NCBI GenBank assembly: GCA_005656395.1
Contig: SRSI01000051.1
Location: 248,001 to 312,000 of the forward strand
Direction of reading: 5' to 3'
Length of the DNA stretch: 64,000 bases
Source: Strongyloides papillosus
Lineage: Eukaryota > Nematoda > Chromadorea > Rhabditida > Strongyloididae
The position numbers and the translations under genes were made by a program. Shown here one piece after another: positions 57,840 through 64,000 of the stretch; the first letter of the stretch is position 1; each line of letters begins with the position of its first letter. A model generated the notes under the pieces. The model searched no databases and had not been told where the DNA came from. It saw only the letters and a list, made by a program, of their open reading frames with translations.

Positions 57840-59289
57840 TTTTTACCATCATATTCAGTATGTAACGTTACATATTTTTGTAATAAAATTGGTAAAAATT
57901 ACTTCAGTATGTTATTTACATACTGATGTCTTAAATTTCAAAAAAGTATGTAATATAGTTTTTACGTGAAAAACACATATTAATATGTGTTTTTTTTACT
58001 GTGATAATTTTACATACTAAATATGTGTTATAAATTTTTAAAATAAACACATATTTTTTCTTAATTAACTTTAATGTTTTAAGTCTAATTATCATAAATA
58101 TTATTCATATTAATGTGCAAATCTAATTTTATTTTAGTAAAACTACAAACAATACAAAATAATTATTATGAAATAAAAAAAGAAACATAAAGCTACAAAT
58201 TAAAAACAAAACTACATTAACAGAAAACAAACAAAAATTGACTGGACACAAACTTCTTCAAGAATTTCTTATTCTTAACTAGTGAAATTGAATCTGAAAG
58301 AAAAAGTAATATGAAGAAATAGAGCAAAACCTATCTTTTCCAAAAGATTGAATCTGAAGAGATGATTCCTAAGCTTATTATTGACAAATCTACACCTGAA
58401 AAAATATCGTTATATATGAAAAAATATAATAAAACCTATCTTATTATCAGTTTGAATAGTGAAGATGCTCCTTGTTAATATAATTTATGAATTCAAATCT
58501 GAAAAATTTAGTTATTTAAGAACAAAAAGATAAAACTTATCACATTATCAAGTTAAATTGTAGTATATGTAAAAAAATCTGAAATATAAACATGGTTAAT
58601 ATATAATAAAAACTACTAAATCAGCATACCAATCACAAAATTTCTACTGGAAAAAGACAATACAATAAAAGGTAAATGATTACAATATAGTATTATGTCA
58701 GGGAAAAATATGTTATTTAATAACATAGGTAGACATAATGAAACAAAAACAACTATAAGAAGAATGATTGTATTAAGACTATTTGGTAAAAAGATATACA
58801 TTTTTAAATAACTTAAAGTATACATGTATTTATCATACTTCTAACAAGAGTCACTTAGTTTTTTGCTTGGAAATGATACTTTTTACAACAAAGAACAATC
58901 ATAGACATACTTCGTAATAAAAAAACATACTACAAAATACAATATAAAAAGCACGGTATAAAGAAATCCTTTACATTAGTTTAAAAATACTAATTACTGT
59001 TATAATAAATTTATAAATAAAAATTCTAAGCATTATACTATAAAATGGAAAACGATAATGAGACCTCCATGCATGTATTTTTTATTCAACATCAAATTAG
59101 AAAGAGAGGTATTTGATCAAGAATTGAGGTAGAGTATATTTTTCTATAAAACATAATATGTATAGAAGTATGTAAATTACAGCAAAGTTCTAAAAAAAAC
59201 ATACTTGATATGTTAATTTATCTACCAGTATGTATATTACATACAAAATAAAATGTACATACGAAATATGTCAGCAAAAACCTTGAGTG
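57840..59289. mobile_element. TA-flanked TIR element (1.45 kb)
   Basis: Left CACTCAAAATTTTTTACCAT...ATTCAGTATGTAACG and the inverted right CACTCAAGGTTTTTGCTGAC...ATTTCGTATGTACAT form ~40-bp imperfect TIRs next to TA on both sides. CATAC/GTATG words recur through both arms. No transposase; the small frames (58616-58825, 59218-59433) have no domain. Confidence 0.7.
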
Positions 59290-59499
59290 TACATATGTAA
59301 ACTCCAGAGAAGTATGAGTCAAAGAAATACCAGAGAAAGAGAAGGACATAACTAGGAGGCACAATATATAAAGAACATACTTTTTAACTATATTATTATC
59401 TTTACTTTTTGTGTATGTTGTAACAGACAACACATATTATTTTATATTATACAATTATCTTAAATAAAAGTTTGAATAAAACCTCAAGTGTAATTTATT

Positions 59500-59545
59500 A
59501 TATTTGGAACCCCTTTAGGGGTTCCCCAGGATCCATCTGGATTAC
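59500..59545. other. G+C-rich stem-loop pair
   Basis: GGAACCCCTTTAGGGGTTCC is a perfect 8-bp stem with a 4-base loop, followed at once by CCAGGATCCATCTGG (4-bp stem). It stands out sharply in A+T-rich DNA. Outer TGTAA/TTACA words also pair. Could be a small RNA, a terminator-like structure or a transposon end; undecided. Confidence 0.5.
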
Positions 59546-59765
59546 ACATAAAAGTATAACGATTATTATAAAAAAAATTATTTGAAGTATTTTATGAATT
59601 AAACATTTTAAATCGTATTAATATATGAAAAATATTGTAGCTTAATTATTTATTAAATTTTAATTATTTATGATGGAATTGAAAATGATTGCAAATATAA
59701 TCATAAAGCTTTTTTGTCTCAAATTTTTAAAAAAAAGCAGATTGGTTATAATTTTTAAAACTATA

Positions 59766-60754
59766 TTAGATAACTATAGCTTTTGATGATGAATGTTTAA
59801 CTGAAATTTTGTTTTTTATACATAAAAGATTTTTAAAATATGTTCGATACGTTTCAATAAAAAATACCAAAGTTATTGGACAAAATATAGCATAGCCTTT
59901 TTCAATAAGCATAAGCACAATTTCAGCAAAAAGAGAAGAAACATTTCCTAAAAAAGTTAAAATTATTTTTTATAAATCTAGAACATACTTTGAAACTTTA
60001 AATAATAATATACATTAATATACAAAGTAGAAATTAATGGCATCACTGTATGAAATATAATATTAATTGTCAGAGCTATTTCATTTGCAGAATTCTTCTT
60101 TGATAAAACAGATTTTATTCTATCATTTTTTATCTTTTTGATAATTATTACATTTAATATTAAGCTTATTATGGATCCAATTATTTGAGGCATTATATCA
60201 AACCAAGCAAATACATCATCTTCTAATGAACCATAAGAATAATAAGAACTATATTGTGGAGTACTAAATATCAATTTGGAAAAAAAGAGAGTATAAATAA
60301 AGCAAATAAAATTAAAGAAAAAAATCAGTATTGAAACAATTAAATTCTCAAAAATTGATACTTTTCTATTGTATACAATAAGCATAAATCTCCAATATGT
60401 TATGATTAACGGAACTAATGAATAAAAATTGTAAAGAAATAAATTAAATTGTATAAAAAATGTTGATATTATAATCATAGTTGTTAATTTGTATGTATTG
60501 AGTATGTAACAAAATATATATTGTATAATTCTATGAAAATAAAAAAGGAAACCAGAAAAACACTGTAAAACAACAATATTTCTAACTCCTTCGGAACTTT
60601 TGAATGGTTCTAATAAAACTGTAATAATAATTATTGATAAATTTAATGTCACACATATAGAAGGCAAAATAATATCATTTAAAATATTATTTTTTAAATA
60701 TTCGACACTTGTTGATACTAATATTCCATAACGATTTGTGGCATTTAAATCCAT
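59766..60754 (-). CDS. Nematode serpentine (chemo)receptor, seven TM, two exons
   Basis: Exon 1 60754-59989, a 41-nt phase-1 intron (GTATGT ... TTTTTTAG, 59948-59988), exon 2 59947-59766; 315 residues. TM1 ILPSICVTLNLSIIIITVLL; TM2 NIVVLQCFSGFLFYF...; TM3 about 92-125 ending YWRFMLIV; TM4 NLIVSILIFFFNFICFIYTL; TM5 PQIIGSIISLILNVIII; TM6 ALTINIIFHTVMPLISTLYI; TM7 lies in exon 2, YAIFCPITLVFFIETYRTYF. N-terminus MDLNATNRYG carries an N-glycosylation site. Without the second exon the protein would lack TM7, so the splice is well supported. These receptors act in sensory membranes; ligand unknown. It belongs to the nematode Sr-type GPCRs; I cannot assign the family. Confidence 0.85.
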
Positions 60755-63030
60755 TCTTAAAAATAAATTTTATTTTGTATTAAATCATTATCAGGTAAAA
60801 AAATTCTCGAGTAAATTAAGTAATAAAACTAGTTAGATAATGTAATCATTTCATAAAAATTTGATAATACAATACTTTTAATAAAATAATTACTATAAAA
60901 AAGTTTGATTTTACTAATATTAATATAAATTTGTATTTAATCTTACATTTAAATATTATTTCTAGGCATTATTTAAATATGATTTTTAAATTCTTTTCCA
61001 TAATTTTTAATTAAACATATTATTCGTTATTTTAACCATATAAGTAGACATATTATAGCTGTTGAAAATACATAATAAATTTCATTAAATTTATTAATAA
61101 TTAAATTATAAAACGTTTATATTAATTTGTACACAAAATTTAGATTAGGCACGTAATTTAATTAATTATATTCCTAATGTTTAAAATCAATGACATAAAA
61201 AAAATTGTCGGAGAAAATTCCCTGAAATTTGCAAGAAATCTGGAGGATTGTGCAATTGGGGGAAAGCTTTTCCTGCAAATTGTGTGAAATATTTCTATTA
61301 GACTTCGTATGAAATAAATTTCGAAACTTCTTTGTCTTAAAAAATATTTAATATTATTTTTTCCCTCAATACATAGTCAATGAGACCATCTTATGAATAT
61401 CTTATGCAGATTTGCAAAAGACAATAATCTACCGTACATTGGGTTTAATTTACAATAAAAATAATCTTGAAATATATTTTTCAACAGAAATTTTTCCATC
61501 AACCAGAATTCCAGAAGTATTTCTGCGTGTATCATTGCAAATAAACATTCAGAAAAATAATAAATGATTTGTTGTAGCGCCTGCTTATCTGAATAAATAT
61601 CTTTATTTAAAAAATGGACTATAATAATTCTTTTCTTTATAGAGAATTCTCTGTCTTTCTTTAATTGAAATGTTTTAGTTTATCAAATTATGGAAGAAAA
61701 CCGTCGGTACATAACTCAAGTTGATATTAACGTGGAATCTTTCATAAAAACAATATAATAGTGATGAATCTCTGAGAATTGAATTTCATTGCGTCGAAAA
61801 CTTTTGTATAGTTCGTGATCTTATCTAACAAAGAAGTCTTAGCATCTTTGATTTTTTCTAATTTGAAATCTGTTAACTAATTAATAACTATTACTGGATC
61901 ATACTATTTTCTTAGATTGCAGTTTTTTGTCAATAAATTTCAAAAGGTCTTTCCATTTCGATACCGAGTTGTCTTCTTCCATGGTTTTAGAAAAAATTGT
62001 TCTGACCAGTCACGGGGAATCAGGCTAATGATTAATGCATGTGTTGCAGTCTGAGATATTTATCTTTCAATTAGTTTTATTTGTAAATCTTATATGATAT
62101 TAAATGTGCAAAAAAGACTTGTTTTTGCCCGGAGGTTCTATGTTTGATTTATTGCAAAAATAAATAAAAGACTGTTTATTATCAAAATATAATCATATAA
62201 ATAAAAAGAATACAATATAACATTATCATATAGTTGTAGTTAACAATCAGTTTCCTTTACATTACTTGCTAATCAAGCTTGTATGGTTTCTCACTGCTGC
62301 AACCTCAGCATATAACTCTTGTTTTCATAGACTCGTGCACAGAAAAACTCTGAAGCTATCTTTAATACGTACGATTTGTATAAAGTTTCGAGTTTATATT
62401 ACATACTTTACTAACTTTTCAATACAAATCAGACTACGCAAACTATATTTATAGCATATGTGAAATACTACGTCTATCTAACACAATTTTAGTATATGAT
62501 CTAATTATTACGAATGATTATCAGTAATATTAATAGAAATTCTATATTAAAATTAGTGTTTTCTCTTATAAAAAAATAAGTTAAAGTTTATATAAAATAA
62601 ATGAGATATTTTTAAATATTAAACATCAGCTTATAGCATATCATGTTCTAAGGTTTCCAAACTTTCAAAGTGCTTTTAGCAACTTTTATTTCTACATAAA
62701 ATATTGGTAAAATTGATTTTTAATAATTTTGTTTGCTTTTGCATAGTTATTTTTTTTTAAACCCATATATCAATTAGAAATTTAATATCGTTAAGTTATA
62801 TATTTTTCTACACTTTATCGTTATTTGTGTATAATTTTTTTAGTTTTTATCCATCAATTATATTTCTATTACCTTACAAAGCTTGTAATTAGTGAGATCT
62901 AAAAGAAATTTATACAAACTCAATTATTTAAAACAGCAATTAATAATAAAAAACTTTTATTTTTTCACAAATTTAAAGTGTAGTAAACAAAATAAATCGT
63001 AAATTCCTTTTAAATAGGAAAAGTAAAGCT
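60755..63030. other. Spacer with faint retroelement traces near 61.7-62.0 kb
   Basis: 60755-61690 is A+T-rich with no call. On the minus strand about 62000-61720, EEDNSVSKWKDLLKFIDKKL and FKLEKIKDAKTSLLDKITNY read like degraded gag-type helices. The 62-codon plus frame at 62266-62454 has no domain. Confidence 0.3.
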
Positions 63031-63081
63031 TTAATTAAAAGTGCTTTCCAGAAGATTTATTTTCTATCGTTTCATTCTTCA

Positions 63082-63108
63082 TCTTCCTCTTCTCATTCCT
63101 CTTCTTCT

Positions 63109-63143
<35 letters not shown>

Positions 63144-63180
63144 CTCCTCCTCTTCTTCTTCTTTTTCCTCCTCTTCTTCT
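63082..63180. repeat. GAA/GAG microsatellite (poly-Glu coding)
   Basis: A run of CTTCTT/CCTCCT triplets on the plus strand; on the minus strand it encodes the poly-Glu tail of the secreted repeat protein. Length is likely variable. Confidence 0.9.
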
Positions 63181-63854
63181 TCACCGTTACCCTCTTTTTC
63201 ATCCTCTTCTTCACCCTCTTCTTCACCTTCTTCTTCTTCACCGCTTTGTGGGTCTTCTTCCTTGTCCTCTGGTGCTGGTGTTGGTGGAGCGGGTTTGGGT
63301 TTTGGTGGAAGTGGTTTTGGAGGGCTTGGTTTACGTTTTATTGGGCCTGGTTTACGTTTTGTTGGGCCTGGTTTACGTTTCATTGGACCTGGTTTACGTT
63401 TCATTGGACCCGGTTTACGTTTTATTGAACCCGGTTTACGTTTCATTGGACCCGGCTTACGTTTCATTGGACCTGGCTTACGTTTCATTGGACCCGGCTT
63501 ACGTTTCATTGGACCCGGCTGACGTTTCATTGGGCCTGGCCTTCTTGGTGGGCTTGGTCTTCTTCCTGGAGGTCCTGGTCTTCTTGGTGGACTTGGTTTT
63601 CTTCCTCGTGGACTTGGTTTTCTTCCTTTTGGTTTATTGAACTTTGGATTTGGTCTTCTACCTATGAGTTCTAGTTTATGAGGCTCATTTGAATGAATGT
63701 CTGAAGCTAAGTAATTAGAAGCTTCTAAAGCAGATATGTAATCCAGGTCATTTTGAAGTAGATTATTACTAGATGCAGGTATTGGAAGGTAATGAGCTGC
63801 AGCACTCAAAATAACTAGGAAAAGTGCTACAGTACGGAAATTTATATAAATCAT
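63093..63854 (-). CDS. Secreted Lys/Pro heptad-repeat protein with a poly-Glu tail
   Basis: 253 residues. Signal peptide about 1-21 (VALFLVILSAAAHYLPIP). A short non-repeated part (22-66) is followed by a basic Pro-rich region: first GRKPSP/RRPGPP units, then about 11 copies of the heptad PGPMKRK (about 107-185; 21-bp units at about 63330-63540), a KPLPPKPKPAPPTPAP linker, and an acidic tail (about 200-253) ending in an unbroken Glu run. It is a strong polyampholyte with no cysteine. Likely an extracellular structural or binding protein, possibly cuticle- or gland-associated, but the family is not recognised. A TATA motif sits about 55 bp upstream; AATAAA (minus, 63057-63062) lies after the stop. 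Confidence 0.82.
63300..63560 (-). repeat. 21-bp coding minisatellite (PGPMKRK heptad)
   Basis: On the plus strand GGACCCGGTTTACGTTTCAT repeats every 21 bp with small changes; adjacent near-identical units indicate recent expansion or gene conversion. Confidence 0.9.
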
Positions 63855-63906
63855 ATTGTAATATTCAAATTTGAATGGTAATGTCTATTGTTGAATATGG
63901 AATTCT

Positions 63907-63918
63907 TTTATACTACTT
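63907..63918 (-). promoter_or_regulatory. TATA-box element AGTAGTATAAAA of the heptad-repeat gene
   Basis: Minus strand GAAGTAGTATAAAAGAATTC about 55 bp before the ATG at 63854; same as upstream of both secreted-peptide genes. Confidence 0.6.
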
Positions 63919-64000
63919 CATATTTACTAAATATATTTTTTTAGCAAATAAAAATATTTATGCAATATGGTGTTTACAACAAATCTTCAAAACATTTATA

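Noticed and set aside
63041..63640. Plus-strand Leu/Pro/Val-rich frames of 60-199 codons
   Set aside because: Antisense shadows of the heptad-repeat and poly-Glu coding minisatellites.

Overview
This window looks like nuclear DNA of a nematode. It is very A+T rich (three quarters or more by eye, not computed). The host genes have typical nematode content: two astacin-like EGF-CUB proteins, a serpentine chemoreceptor and small secreted proteins, several with introns of only 36-41 nt. My best guess is a clade IV, Strongyloides-like worm, because of the A+T richness, the tiny introns and the astacin family; this is an inference. I saw no tRNA, rRNA, CRISPR array or operon-like gene packing.

Host genes that look intact are few: two inverted copies of a small secreted propeptide gene (5193-5450 minus; 51165-51425 plus); two divergent astacin-like genes (8597-11956 minus; 16485-17783 plus) in which all three zinc-ligand histidines and the catalytic glutamate have been replaced; a two-exon serpentine receptor (59766-60754 minus); and a secreted Lys/Pro heptad-repeat protein with a long acidic tail (63093-63854 minus). 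First exons and splice sites were found by reading the sequence: signal-peptide exons of exactly 18 codons for both astacin genes, and a TM7 exon for the receptor.

Most of the rest is mobile DNA. 0.4-2.4 kb: decayed hAT transposase. 2.7-4.8 kb: TIR element with a perfect 8-bp target duplication carrying a partial ubiquitin-protease gene; a related copy lies at 18.5-23.3 kb with an LTR element nested in it. 6.8-8.1 kb: retroelement pol debris. 12.6-13.5 and 53.4-54.2 kb: two mariner copies of nearly equal, shortened length. 13.6-15.0 kb: 176-bp tandem array related to sequence in intron 1 of the first astacin gene. 23.5-31.1 kb: an RPA1-like pseudogene and Ty3/gypsy debris. 32.1-37.9 kb: a second RPA1-like pseudogene, split by a very young complete Ty3/gypsy-type element (33026-37235) and by a TA-flanked MITE. 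38.3-46.2 kb: at least two more decayed LTR elements. 46.8-59.3 kb: fold-back and TIR elements around the second secreted-peptide gene.

The most distinctive items are the young LTR element whose gag-pol frame starts inside the 5' LTR and runs into the 3' LTR (with two in-frame stops), the pair of zinc-less astacins, the ubiquitin-protease fragment inside a TIR transposon, and a core-promoter motif (AGTAGTATAAAA) shared by three secreted-protein genes.
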